NCBI GenBank assembly: GCA_003451675.1 | Contig: DMCY01000028.1 | Span: 1 to 64,000 of the forward strand | Reading direction: 5' to 3' | DNA: 64,000 nucleotides | DNA from: Candidatus Atribacteria bacterium | GTDB lineage: Bacteria; Atribacterota; JS1; SB-45; 34-128 | Shown: positions 45,441-54,175 of the stretch, one piece after another | Layout: each line of letters begins with the position of its first letter | Position numbering within the stretch: position 1 is the first letter of the stretch | Translations under genes and position numbers: made by a program | The notes under the pieces: generated by a model | Seen by the model: the letters and a program-made list of their open reading frames with translations, nothing else | What the model was told of the DNA's origin: nothing | Databases searched by the model: none

Positions 45441-45478
45441 GGTAAAGAGAACCGTCCCCTGTTTCAGGTGATCAGGTG
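45441..45478. repeat. REP-like copy upstream of the MFS gene
   Basis: GAGAACCGTCCCCTGTTTCAGG (about 45447-45468) is an inverted copy of the ACAGGGGACGGTTCTC element, placed immediately in front of the next start codon. Confidence 0.6.
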
Positions 45479-46753
45479 ATGGAAATTATGGAAGACATAC
45501 ACGAATTAATTAGAAAAAATAATCAAATAAAAAAGTTTTGCCTGTATGGGTTTTTAAAAAACCTTAAGTTTTTTGAACCCTACTTATATATTTATCTCAT
45601 ACAGGTGGTGCACCTTAACTTGTTTCAGATAGGAACTTTATTTTCTATTAGAGGGATAATTATCTACCTATTTGAAGTGCCCTCCGGGATATTTGCCGAC
45701 CAATACGGAAAAAAGACAGAACTGATGATCTGTTTTATCTTTTATATTGCGTCTTTCTTCTTCTTTTCCCTGGGAGGAAGTTATGCAGTTGTAGCTATAG
45801 CTATGGTCTTTTTTGGGCTGGGAGAGGCCTTTAGGTCAGGCACGCATAAGGCCATGATTTACTCCTATTTAGAACAGAAGGGCTGGTTTGAACATAAGAC
45901 TTTTGTCTATGGTCGTACCCGCTCTTTTTCCTTAATCGGGTCATCCTTGTCTGCCTTTGCTGCAATCTTTTTAATTATTAAATTACCCAGGATGCAATTG
46001 ATTTTTTTATTCAGCATCATCCCCTACATTCTTGATTTTCTTTTAATCTGGTCTTATCCTGATACCTTAAACGAACCGGTAGAATCCACTATCAGCCTAA
46101 AGAAATTTTTTACTTATTCTATCAAGCAGTTAAAGAATGTTTTCGTCAACAAGTCTCTCAGAAAGATAGTAATAAGTTCCTCACTTTTTGATGCCATTTT
46201 TAAAGTTTTAAAAGATTATATTCAACCTATTTTAAAAGACCTTATTTTAATTTCCGGAATTTATATAGTAGTCTCGATGGAGGCAGCCACTCAGTTAAAA
46301 ATTATTTTAGGACTTATTTATGGAGTGATGTATATCTTTAGTGCCTGGGTTTCTCGAAATGTTTATCGCTTAAACCTAAAGTTTAAGTCTGACAAACTGA
46401 TGGATATCAGTTTTGACATTTTAGGGGTAGTATTTTTTATTATGTTTTTTGCTGTCAAAACTAAAATTATGTTAGTAGTTATACTTCTTTACTTTTTCCT
46501 CTATCTTTTGAAAGACGGAAGGCGTCCCCTGGCAGTTGATGTCTTTGGCGATTATATGAAAAAAAATGAACGGGCTACAGTAATGTCAATTGAAAGCCAG
46601 GTCGGTTCATTTTTTATGATAGTATTAGCCCCTTTATTCGGCTATATCGCTGATAGATTCAGTGTTGCAACCCTGTTTTTTATAGTCGGCCTATCGATAT
46701 TAGTTTTAAATAGATTTTTAAGAGTGGGGAAAATTAAAAAAATGTCAGAGTAA
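45479..46753 (+). CDS. major facilitator superfamily transporter
   Basis: This protein of about 424 aa has some 12 hydrophobic segments. The loop 2-3 motif region reads GIFADQYGKKTELM (about residues 72-85), consistent with MFS motif A (GxLaDrxGrkxxl). Several start codons are close together (GTG 45476, ATG 45479, ATG 45488) and none has a strong ribosome site. Substrate unknown; efflux is a reasonable guess. Confidence 0.85.
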   Translation: MEIMEDIHELIRKNNQIKKFCLYGFLKNLKFFEPYLYIYLIQVVHLNLFQIGTLFSIRGIIIYLFEVPSGIFADQYGKKTELMICFIFYIASFFFFSLGGSYAVVAIAMVFFGLGEAFRSGTHKAMIYSYLEQKGWFEHKTFVYGRTRSFSLIGSSLSAFAAIFLIIKLPRMQLIFLFSIIPYILDFLLIWSYPDTLNEPVESTISLKKFFTYSIKQLKNVFVNKSLRKIVISSSLFDAIFKVLKDYIQPILKDLILISGIYIVVSMEAATQLKIILGLIYGVMYIFSAWVSRNVYRLNLKFKSDKLMDISFDILGVVFFIMFFAVKTKIMLVVILLYFFLYLLKDGRRPLAVDVFGDYMKKNERATVMSIESQVGSFFMIVLAPLFGYIADRFSVATLFFIVGLSILVLNRFLRVGKIKKMSE

Positions 46754-46829
46754 ACTTTTTCTATTTTCCCTTTATCTATCTTAACTCGATACCCGATACT
46801 ACGTAATCGATACTTTCTTTCGATATTAT

Positions 46830-46857
46830 TTGAATATTTTATAGAATATATTATAAT
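46830..46857 (+). promoter_or_regulatory. sigma-70-like promoter upstream of the coiled-coil gene
   Basis: TTGAAT (46830-46835), 16 bases, TATAAT (46852-46857), 99 bases before the start at 46957. Just upstream are ACTCGATACCCGATACT-type repeats. Confidence 0.5.
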
Positions 46858-46956
46858 TAGAATAGAGAGGATATAATAGACCATAAAAAACATAAAAATA
46901 TATGTTAATGCCATCCGGAATTTTTAAAAATTTAAAATGAAGGGAGGCTGCAAATA

Positions 46957-47265
46957 ATGAAAGAAGAAGAATTTTACCAAAAAGAACTCAATCTAATTAA
47001 GGAAAAATTGAGTGAGGTTAAGAAAAAGGTAAATATAAACAGACAGAAAAATAAAAAATTAAGGGATAAAAGAGAAACGTTGTTAGTTGACACAGTATTA
47101 AAAGCTGGTAATTTAACAGAAAACTTACAAAAGGTTGAAAAATTTAAACAGGATATCGAAAAATTAGAAGATGAATTCAAGGACCTTAAAACCATTATTA
47201 AGGGTTTGGAATTACGGGAAAAGATATTTAAATCGATAATTAGTGAAAAAATAGAAAATTTTTAA
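46957..47265 (+). CDS. small coiled-coil protein, unknown function
   Basis: This 102-aa, highly charged protein consists almost entirely of heptad-like helices (YQKELNLIKEKLSEVKKKV; NLQKVEKFKQDIEKLEDEF). No known domain is seen. An AGGGAGG site precedes the ATG, and the codon use resembles the neighbours, so it is probably a real gene. It stands 60 bases before the HD-domain gene. Confidence 0.65.
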   Translation: MKEEEFYQKELNLIKEKLSEVKKKVNINRQKNKKLRDKRETLLVDTVLKAGNLTENLQKVEKFKQDIEKLEDEFKDLKTIIKGLELREKIFKSIISEKIENF

Positions 47266-47325
47266 ATTTTCCTTTATCGCAATTTAAAACAAGAGAAGAA
47301 AAATAAAGTACTTAGGAGGAAATAA

Positions 47326-47901
47326 ATGAGTTCAAAAGTCCCAACCAGAGAAGAAGCTTATCAATTACTTACTGAATATAATAAAAGTGATAGTCTAATA
47401 AAACATGCCTTAGCCGTAGAGGGAGTTATGCGCTTTTTTGCCCGCAAGCGGGGAGAAGATGAAGAAAAATGGGGTGTCATCGGTCTGGTTCATGACCTTG
47501 ATTATGAGCAATTTCCCGAAGAACATTGTCATAAAAGTGAGGAAATATTAAAAGAAAGAGGCTGGCCGGAAGAATATATTCGAGCAGTAGTAAGTCACGG
47601 TTGGGGGCTTTGTTCAGATGTTGAGCCACAAACAGAATTAGAAAAGGTTCTTTATACTATAGATGAGCTTACCGGTCTGGTGGTAACTACAGCTTTGGTT
47701 CGACCCTCCAAAAGTGTTATGGATGTAAAAGTAAAATCAGTGAAGAAGAAATGGAAAGACAAAAGATTTGCAGCCGGGGTAGATAGGTCTATTATCGAGA
47801 AGGGTGCTCAGATGTTAGGTATGGAAGTTTCTGACCTCATTGCTGATACCCTTGCTGGTATGCAAGAAGTAGCTGAAGAAATCGGCCTAAAAGGAGTGTA
47901 A
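47326..47901 (+). CDS. HD-domain phosphohydrolase-like protein
   Basis: This 191-aa protein has the HD metal-binding signature: His in LIKHALAVEGVM (about residue 26), HD in IGLVHDLDYEQFP (about 55-56), and further His in EEHCHKSEEIL and VVSHGWG. Such proteins hydrolyse nucleotide phosphates or other phosphoesters. An AGGAGG site is visible. A hairpin at 47975-48004 follows. Confidence 0.85.
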   Translation: MSSKVPTREEAYQLLTEYNKSDSLIKHALAVEGVMRFFARKRGEDEEKWGVIGLVHDLDYEQFPEEHCHKSEEILKERGWPEEYIRAVVSHGWGLCSDVEPQTELEKVLYTIDELTGLVVTTALVRPSKSVMDVKVKSVKKKWKDKRFAAGVDRSIIEKGAQMLGMEVSDLIADTLAGMQEVAEEIGLKGV

Positions 47902-47974
47902 GTTTAGAAAGCGAAGAATTAATCTATTTAGAATGATGTTTACATAAAAAAGAAAAGATTTTTATAGAAAAGAT

Positions 47975-48004
47975 AAATAGGGCAGAGATATCTCTGTCCT
48001 ATTT
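47975..48004 (+). terminator. hairpin after the HD gene
   Basis: AAATAGGGCAGAGAT pairs with ATCTCTGTCCTATTT with one wobble and almost no loop. A short T-run is part of the stem. It is a probable terminator. Confidence 0.6.
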
Positions 48005-48050
48005 GAGTAAATATAAGTAAATATAAATCATAATATCAGGAGAGAAAATT

Positions 48051-48551
48051 ATGAAAAAATCTGGAGACGAAGAGGTCAATCTGAATATCCGAAAGGCTTC
48101 AATCGAGGATGTCCCCTTAATTTTTAAATTTATAAAGGAACTTTCAGTATATGAAAAAATGTCTAAAGAGGTGGTTACCACTGAAGATACTTTACGAGAA
48201 ACCCTCTTTGGAGATAAACCACACGCTAAAGTACTTATTGCAGAAATTGAGGGAAAGCCCGTAGGTTATGCTTTATACTTTTATAATTTTTCTACTTTTG
48301 TGGGGCGACCCGGTCTTTATGTAGAAGATGTGTATGTTTCTGAGGAATATCGGGGACAAGGAATCGGCACTGCCTTATTTAAATATTGTGCCCATATTGC
48401 CAAGGAAAATAAATGTGTTAGAATGGAATGGCTCGTCTTAAAATGGAATCCTGCTCGGGAATTTTATGACCATATGGGTGCAAAACCTCTGGACGAATGG
48501 GTGGTGTATCGTTTAACTGGTGATGCCTTAGAAAAAATGGCGGATTTGTAA
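48051..48551 (+). CDS. GNAT-family N-acetyltransferase (diamine acetyltransferase-like)
   Basis: This 166-aa protein has the acetyl-CoA binding motif VYVSEEYRGQGIGTALF (about residues 92-108) and the text FSTFVGRPGLYVEDVY typical of spermidine/spermine acetyltransferase-like enzymes, followed by EWLVLKWNPAREFYDHMGA. Polyamines or related amines are possible substrates. Confidence 0.88.
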   Translation: MKKSGDEEVNLNIRKASIEDVPLIFKFIKELSVYEKMSKEVVTTEDTLRETLFGDKPHAKVLIAEIEGKPVGYALYFYNFSTFVGRPGLYVEDVYVSEEYRGQGIGTALFKYCAHIAKENKCVRMEWLVLKWNPAREFYDHMGAKPLDEWVVYRLTGDALEKMADL

Positions 48552-48761
48552 TCGATAAATAATTTATTATCATTCCTGCGAAAACAGGAATCCATCTTTG
48601 TAGCACGATGAATCGTGCCCATCCCTCTTTTTATTTTAAAAAATTTCTCCAAAAAAAAGGATTTCCCAAACTTTTAGCGAATATTAAATATAATAAATAT
48701 AACAGCAAAAATTCACACCAATCACTAACAAAAATTTCTCCAAAAAAAAGGAGATAAAAAT
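48552..48761. other. intergenic region with palindromic and direct repeats
   Basis: A TCATTCCTGCGAAAACAGGA...-type palindrome at about 48570-48596 is followed by GTAGCACGATGAATCGTGCC at 48600-48619. A 22-base direct repeat (AAAATTTCTCCAAAAAAAAG plus GA) occurs at 48640-48661 and 48731-48752; the first copy supplies the sigma-H -35 box and the second the ribosome site of the next gene. Confidence 0.7.
48656..48682 (+). promoter_or_regulatory. sigma-H-type promoter upstream of the TPR gene
   Basis: AAAGGATTT (48656-48664), 11 bases, AGCGAAT (48676-48682): full consensus match, 79 bases before the start at 48762. Confidence 0.6.
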
Positions 48762-49949
48762 ATGGATTCATTAATAAATATTATTTCGATAGTTGGCCCA
48801 TTAATATTTGCTGCCTGCCTATTTGCACTAAAAAATATATCCACAGAAATTAAAATAGGGTTGTGGATTATCTGTGCCTTAATACTCATCTTTGACCTAT
48901 ATCTAATAATAAAAGATAAAAAGAATAAAGAAGAAAAATCTAAAAGGGAAGAACTTTATAATCATTTATACGAAAGGCAGGAATTATTCGACCGAAACTT
49001 ACCGGGGACCGCAATCGACACCCTGGAAAGAAATCCTTTATTAAAAAAATATTTCCGCTCAGGACAAAAGTATGAGAAAGAATATAAATTTGAAAAAGCT
49101 ATTAAGGTATATGAAAAATGCCTGCATGACTTAAGTATTCCCGAGGAAGATAAAATTGGCTTTAATATTCTTATCGGCAACTGTTATTATTTCTTATCTA
49201 AACTAAATCAGGCGGAAAAGCATTTTAAAGAATCATTAAATATTTTAAAAAGAGCAGAAAATAAAATGGCTAAATTGCCCTCCAAATCAGCCGCACTCGG
49301 CAGCATAGGAAACATCTACCATAACTTGGGTAAACCGGATGAAGCATTGGAATATTATCAGCAGGCTTTGGAGATTAACAGAAAGCTCGGATACGAACAG
49401 GGTACTGCCCATAATCTTAACAACATAGGTAACATATACAATGAATTAGGAAAATACGATGAAGCATTAAAGTGTCAGAAAGAGGCGTTAGAGATTAGCA
49501 AGAAATTCAAAGATGAACAAGCCATAGCTAACAGTCTGACCAATATCGGGATAATATATACTGATTCAGGGAAACCCGAAGAAGCATTAAAACTTTTTCA
49601 GGAAGCATTAGAGATTAATAAAAAAGATAAATACCAGGAAGGGATAGCCAATGTCTTTAATAATATTGGTCTAGCCCACAGTAAATTGAGGAAAACTAAT
49701 CAAGCTCTAAATTATTACCAGAAAGCCCTAAAGATAAATAAAGAGATAGGATATAAAGAAGGTGCAGCGACTAATCTGGGAAACATAGGTCTGATTTATA
49801 TTACTTTAGGAAAATCTGAAGAAGCACTAAAATATTATCAGGAGGCGTTAGAGGTTTTTATACACATGAATGCCGAGCCGCGAATAGAAATATTGTTAAA
49901 ACTTATTAAAATTATCGAGGAAGAAAAGAAAGAAAAAAAGGAAAAGTAA
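48762..49949 (+). CDS. membrane-anchored TPR-repeat protein
   Basis: This 395-aa protein has two N-terminal hydrophobic helices (about residues 5-24 and 32-50), a charged linker, then about seven tetratricopeptide repeats from residue 105 on, with repeated text of the type SIGNIYHNLGKPDEALEYYQ in 40-residue steps. TPR arrays bind partner proteins. The next gene, a proteasome-like peptidase, is only 26 bases away, so this may be its membrane docking partner. That is inference. Confidence 0.88.
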   Translation: MDSLINIISIVGPLIFAACLFALKNISTEIKIGLWIICALILIFDLYLIIKDKKNKEEKSKREELYNHLYERQELFDRNLPGTAIDTLERNPLLKKYFRSGQKYEKEYKFEKAIKVYEKCLHDLSIPEEDKIGFNILIGNCYYFLSKLNQAEKHFKESLNILKRAENKMAKLPSKSAALGSIGNIYHNLGKPDEALEYYQQALEINRKLGYEQGTAHNLNNIGNIYNELGKYDEALKCQKEALEISKKFKDEQAIANSLTNIGIIYTDSGKPEEALKLFQEALEINKKDKYQEGIANVFNNIGLAHSKLRKTNQALNYYQKALKINKEIGYKEGAATNLGNIGLIYITLGKSEEALKYYQEALEVFIHMNAEPRIEILLKLIKIIEEEKKEKKEK

Positions 49950-49975
49950 AAAAATTTTAAAATGGAGATGATAAT

Positions 49976-50926
49976 ATGTCATTAGGAATAAACACTACCA
50001 CCCCGGAAGGAATCGTTTTGGCTGCTGACAGCCGGCAATCATACCGCAACCGAAAAGGGATGGCCCGTATTGGAAGCGATAATGCTTCCAAACTTTTTCA
50101 ATTGAACAAAAGGATTGGGATAATTGTAACCGGACTGGCTTTTTTACCGGAAGATGGAGTAATGAAAAGTGTTAGTAAATTTATCGAGCAGTTTAAAAGA
50201 GAGAACGATATAGAAAGATTGAACGTCAGAGATGCTGCCGACAGATTGCACAGTCTTTTTGATATAAAATATGAATGGCAAAAGAGGTTAGACGATGCAG
50301 TAGAAAAGATTAATAATGACCTAAAGCGGCAAGGTTTCGAAGTGGTAGAGGTTAAGCAAGAAAATTATATGATTAAATTTCAATTTAAAGACCTGCAGGG
50401 GAATTTAAAAAATGGAATCGGGGGAATCGATAGGATAACCCTTCTGGTAGCCGGTTTTAATAAAGATGGTTCCCACGAAGTTTATACTTGTATTATCCCC
50501 GGCGAGGTTCAGAAAAAACGAGATAGTAGAGATAGAAACAAAGAATACGGAGCAAGCTGGATCGGTCAAAACGATGTGGTTTCCCGGATTGTTTTAGGAT
50601 TCGATGGAAGAATCAGTAATCTAAAGTTTGTCAATGAAGCAATGAAAGACCTGGGGCAAGAAGAAGTAAGAAAACAATTGGGAGGTCTACAATATGCTAT
50701 CCAATGGGGGACAATGACCCTGCAGGATGCCATAGATTTTTGTACTTTGATGGTTCAGACTACTTCAGCAATCCAGCGTTTCTCCGATGGCATCGTGGCT
50801 AATCCGGGAGATATGCCCGGTGTGGGCGGCCCGGTGGATGTGGCAGTTATCACTGCAGACCAGGGCTTCACCTGGGTCAGCAGAAAAAAACTAAAAGTCG
50901 AAGGAAAAGAAATAGATTTAGATTAA
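49976..50926 (+). CDS. proteasome-fold (Ntn-hydrolase) peptidase with predicted Ser1
   Basis: This 316-aa protein begins MSLGINTTTPEGIVLAADSR. Aligned on the invariant GxVxAADSR of proteasome beta subunits and HslV, the residue after Met falls at catalytic position 1 and is Ser, with Asp17 in place and a Lys (SDNASKLFQL, about residue 39) at the position of Lys33. There is no propeptide, as in HslV. It is much longer than HslV (about 180 aa) and Anbu (about 240 aa), with an insert near residues 85-150 and a C-terminal extension (GDMPGVGGPVDVAVITADQGF). It should be an N-terminal nucleophile hydrolase of unknown target. Confidence 0.75.
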   Translation: MSLGINTTTPEGIVLAADSRQSYRNRKGMARIGSDNASKLFQLNKRIGIIVTGLAFLPEDGVMKSVSKFIEQFKRENDIERLNVRDAADRLHSLFDIKYEWQKRLDDAVEKINNDLKRQGFEVVEVKQENYMIKFQFKDLQGNLKNGIGGIDRITLLVAGFNKDGSHEVYTCIIPGEVQKKRDSRDRNKEYGASWIGQNDVVSRIVLGFDGRISNLKFVNEAMKDLGQEEVRKQLGGLQYAIQWGTMTLQDAIDFCTLMVQTTSAIQRFSDGIVANPGDMPGVGGPVDVAVITADQGFTWVSRKKLKVEGKEIDLD

Positions 50927-51418
50927 GAATTATCTTTCCGTGTAGGGGCACAATGAATCGTGACCATTTGCTTCTTGTCTTTTATTTCTTTCTGTTGTAG
51001 GGGCTTGATTCATCAAGCCCGTCTTTTCTTTTCTGTCATTGCCCTGATTTATCAGGACGTGGCAATCTCTCTCCTCCCCCTTCGAGGGGGGAGGATTAAG
51101 GTGGGGGTGATTAATTTCTTATCCTCTCTGTCATTCCCATGAAAATGGGAATCCATCTTTGTCATTGCAGCGAAGCAACGAAGCAATCTCTACTCACACC
51201 GTAGGACAGGCGTCCCGCCTGTCATTATTAAATAAAAATGGATTAATTAAAAATAGGGACATCCTATTTTCTCGTATTTATATGCGTTTCATAACTTTTA
51301 TGTAATATGAAATTATTACTTTCTGAAACCCTTTGTATTCAAGGCTTTCAGACCCCCTTCAGGAATGCCCTAAAAACGCACGGAGAGTGCTTTTAAACGC
51401 ACGCAAAAATTTTTAAAA

Positions 51419-51627
51419 TCGGCAATTTACTACCCTGATTTTGGGGTATTTTTGCTCTTCCAAAATCACCAAACCCTTATAAATAGCCATTTTCAGTTTT
51501 TGAATATTCGAAAATACAGTCAAAAAAGTGCGATTTTCGAGGGGAAAGTTATAAGTCAATCCAAAAAAATGCGCCTACGAACGTTTTCAGCATCTTTCTC
51601 TCAAAACCCTTATAATATAAGGCTTTC
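51419..51627 (+). repeat. 209-bp non-coding element, copy A
   Basis: This segment starts TCGGCAATTTACTACC and ends CCTTATAATATAAGGCTTTC. A segment of the same length at 53911-54119, on the other side of the abiE genes and in the same direction, matches it at roughly 70% of positions by hand alignment, almost without gaps. The end contains a 15-base palindrome CCTTATA-A-TATAAGG. A second copy of AAGGCTTTCA lies 279 bases before the end copy, at 51341-51350. Confidence 0.8.
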
Positions 51628-51836
51628 ATAAATGTATTTTTAAACAAATCTTACTTTTTAAGGGAAGTAGATTATCTAACCTACCCTCAGACGGGTCGGG
51701 TAAATCCGACCTCTACACTTCCGATGGCGTATATCAATACGCCCCTACTGCGAAAAGAGGAGTTTTGCTCGTTTTGTAAAATAATAAAACTTGCGGAAAA
51801 GTGCTGATATGGGTAATAAGTCATACCTTAACTATA

Positions 51837-51915
51837 CTTTTTTGCAAGTACACTACTTGATATTACGGATAAATTGCTGTATTATACTAAGAAATAGTAA
51901 CAATTTGCAAAAAAG
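51837..51915 (+). promoter_or_regulatory. abiE promoter flanked by 11-base inverted repeats
   Basis: CTTTTTTGCAA (51837-51847) and its exact reverse complement TTGCAAAAAAG (51905-51915) flank a promoter-like pair TTGATA (51857-51862), 17 bases, TATTAT (51880-51885). AbiEi antitoxins repress their own operon by binding inverted repeats in the promoter, so this is the likely operator. Confidence 0.6.
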
Positions 51916-51992
51916 ATGTAAATAAAGATTTACGCTTTAATTTAAAATTTTTACTAACGAATAGTATAGTAAAGCAAAAAGGAGGTAAACAA

Positions 51993-52775
51993 ATGGCACT
52001 TCCTAAATTATACCAAGCATTTTATAAAGAAAAAATATTTAATTTTTCTGAGGTTTTAAATAAGTTTAAAGAAGAAAAATATAGCGAAGGATATCTGCGA
52101 AAAAGATTAAATGACCTGCTTATGGCCGGGTATTTAGGTTCAGTAGGATCAAGAGGACTTTACTATATAATACCTCAAGAAAGTAGTAGAGAAAAATTTG
52201 TACCAGATAAGTTTCTTATCGGAGCCAAACTATCTCCAGCAGGAATAATCGGTTACCATTCTGCTTTAGAATTACATGGTGCCAGTTACTCTTCTTATAA
52301 TTTAATCTATATAATCACTCAAAAATACTTTCGTCCATTTAAATTCCAGGGGATAAAATATCAGACGATAAAAAGCGATGTAAGCTTTGGTATAGAAACT
52401 ATATTAAGGGAAGGTATAAAGATCCAGGTAACGGACCGTGAACGAACTATTATAGAAGGAATAAATGGACTTAAATATATGGGAGGCTTAGAGGAATATT
52501 TTAAAAGCATTGAACTTTTCCCCTCTATCGATTTTGACCAGGTAATAATATATCTTAAGAGATTCAATAAGAAAATTCTTTATGCTAAAATAGGTTTCCT
52601 TCTTTCTTATTTTGAGAAAAGGTGGAGTTTCCCAGAAAATTATAAAAAGGAAATAAAAGCTCATTTGGGAACAAGGATAAATTATCTTAGTGATAAAAGA
52701 GAAGAAGCCAAATTAGATAAGGAATGGAAGCTAATGATTCCGGTTCGGCTGAAAAGCTTATTAGAGGAGTATTAA
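51993..52775 (+). CDS. AbiEi-type antitoxin/transcriptional regulator
   Basis: This 260-aa protein has an N-terminal winged helix-turn-helix (residues about 1-58, YLRKRLNDLLMAGYLGSVGSRG) and a C-terminal antitoxin domain with AGIIGYHSALELHG near 89 and VTDRERTIIEGI near 145, as in AbiEi proteins of type IV toxin-antitoxin and phage-abortive systems. GGAGGT precedes the ATG, and its stop codon directly abuts the start of the toxin gene. Confidence 0.87.
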   Translation: MALPKLYQAFYKEKIFNFSEVLNKFKEEKYSEGYLRKRLNDLLMAGYLGSVGSRGLYYIIPQESSREKFVPDKFLIGAKLSPAGIIGYHSALELHGASYSSYNLIYIITQKYFRPFKFQGIKYQTIKSDVSFGIETILREGIKIQVTDRERTIIEGINGLKYMGGLEEYFKSIELFPSIDFDQVIIYLKRFNKKILYAKIGFLLSYFEKRWSFPENYKKEIKAHLGTRINYLSDKREEAKLDKEWKLMIPVRLKSLLEEY

Positions 52776-53747
52776 ATGGAAAGAAGCACCAAAGGCAATA
52801 AAGAATATTTTGAAAGATTTTCTAAAGAGACAAATTTTCACCGTGATACATTAGAGAAAGCCTATCGGCTTGAGCAGTTGTTAAAAGAAATAAATCGCCA
52901 TCCTGAACTCAGAGAAGGACTCGTCTTAAAAGGAGGTACTGCAATAAATTTTCTCTATTTCAGATATCCTCGATTATCTGTAGACCTTGATTTTAACTTT
53001 ATTGCTGGTATTGAAAAAGAGGAAAAGGATAAAGAAAGTCCTAAAATAGAGAAAGCGCTCCGCACCATATTTAAATTTGAAAAGTATGAATGTGAAAATA
53101 TTTCTGATTATGGCTTAAATAAATATTTCCTGAAGTATATTAATTCTTCTGGAAATATTGATCGGATAAAAGTTGAAATAAATTTTCTCCAGCGTTTAAC
53201 ATTGTTAGGAGCAGAAAAGAGAAGTTTCTTGGGTCCTTTTAACGAATCAGGTTTAGTGGTAAATACTCTAAAAGGGCCAGAGCTTTTTGCTGGTAAAATA
53301 TTAGCATTAATAGATCGTCTTGCTCCTCGGGATCTTTACGATATTTATATACTTATACGAGATAAAGTCAAACTTAATAAGGTTCTTTTAAAAAAGATAT
53401 TTATCTTCTTTGGTTGTCTTTCCCGAAGCGATTTCCGGGAATACCATCCTAACGATATTGAAAGAATTACGGAAAGAGATATAAAGAGAAAACTTCTCCC
53501 TTTACTTAGGAAAGATGAACAATTGAAGGCTAATAATATGATACAAATTGTTAAGCCATTTTTAAAGGAAATACTTTATTTTACTTCAGAAGAATTAGAA
53601 TATATAAATAGATTTTTTAAAGGGGATTTTAGGCCAGAAATTCTCTTTGGTAAATTATTGGATAGTACAGATTTAGAAAGACATCCTATGGTTATCTGGA
53701 AACAAAGACACCTAAAAGATTGGCTAGTAAGACAAAAGAATAAATGA
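52776..53747 (+). CDS. AbiEii-type nucleotidyltransferase toxin
   Basis: This 323-aa protein of the AbiEii/DUF1814 family has the nucleotidyltransferase signature LVLKGGTAINFLYF (about residues 49-62) followed by RLSVDLDFNF (about 70-79), and later KVEINFLQR and ARDLYDIYIL-like text (APRDLYDIYILI, about 188-199). Related MenT/AbiEii toxins transfer nucleotides to tRNA or other RNA and halt growth. It is encoded directly after the antitoxin with zero intergenic bases. Confidence 0.9.
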   Translation: MERSTKGNKEYFERFSKETNFHRDTLEKAYRLEQLLKEINRHPELREGLVLKGGTAINFLYFRYPRLSVDLDFNFIAGIEKEEKDKESPKIEKALRTIFKFEKYECENISDYGLNKYFLKYINSSGNIDRIKVEINFLQRLTLLGAEKRSFLGPFNESGLVVNTLKGPELFAGKILALIDRLAPRDLYDIYILIRDKVKLNKVLLKKIFIFFGCLSRSDFREYHPNDIERITERDIKRKLLPLLRKDEQLKANNMIQIVKPFLKEILYFTSEELEYINRFFKGDFRPEILFGKLLDSTDLERHPMVIWKQRHLKDWLVRQKNK

Positions 53748-53910
53748 TGAATTTTTTATATTCCCATGTCTATAAACTATTATTTACAAGGCTTTCAACG
53801 CTATTAATAAATAAAAATTATCTCCAAAGGATACACCACGCTATGTCCCTACAGGAAGAATATCTAAATATGCACGAAATGCCTTTTTAGGCGTTCAAAT
53901 TTTTCAAAAA

Positions 53911-54119
53911 TCGGTAATTTACCACCCTGTTTTTGGCCTATTTTTGCATTTTTGATATTCTGTAACCTTTATAAATAGCCACTTTCAGATTTTGAAAGGG
54001 TGAAAATTTAGTGAAAAAATGTCGATTTCCGAGGGGTAAAGTACAGGTAAATTAAAAATTTGCTCATATAAGCGATTTTTTGCAATTTCTTCTCAAAATC
54101 CTTATACTATAAGGCTTTC
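53911..54119 (+). repeat. 209-bp non-coding element, copy B
   Basis: It starts TCGGTAATTTACCACC and ends CCTTATACTATAAGGCTTTC, the same length and direction as copy A at 51419-51627. The end again holds a 15-base palindrome (CCTTATA-C-TATAAGG), with the centre base changed. AAGGCTTTCA also occurs at 53788-53797, mirroring the upstream copy in element A. No open frame is conserved between the copies. Confidence 0.8.
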
Positions 54120-54175
54120 CTGCTACATATTACTATTAGCTCTTGTTTTAAAAGGGAAAGAGGATTTTATTTTCA

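Larger units (their letters stand above)
50927..51992. other. 1.07-kb repeat-rich non-coding region upstream of abiE genes
   Basis: From left to right it holds GTAGGGG-type palindromes (50942-50963, 50997-51023), a CTCCTCCCCCTTCGAGGGGGGAG hairpin (about 51072-51094), a TCATTCCCATGAAAATGGGAATCC repeat (about 51131-51155), GTAGGACAGGCG...GCCTGTC (51201-51223), the 209-bp element copy A (51419-51627), further GTAGGGG-family palindromes (51691-51748) and the abiE promoter region. A 60-codon frame at 50960 lies entirely in these repeats and is not a gene. Confidence 0.75.

Noticed and set aside
50960..51142. 60-aa frame downstream of the proteasome-like gene
   Set aside because: It consists entirely of translated palindromic repeats.
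51281..51640. CRISPR array or leader near the AbiE genes
   Set aside because: AAGGCTTTCA recurs, but there are no regularly spaced repeats of 24-40 bases with unique spacers, and no cas genes.
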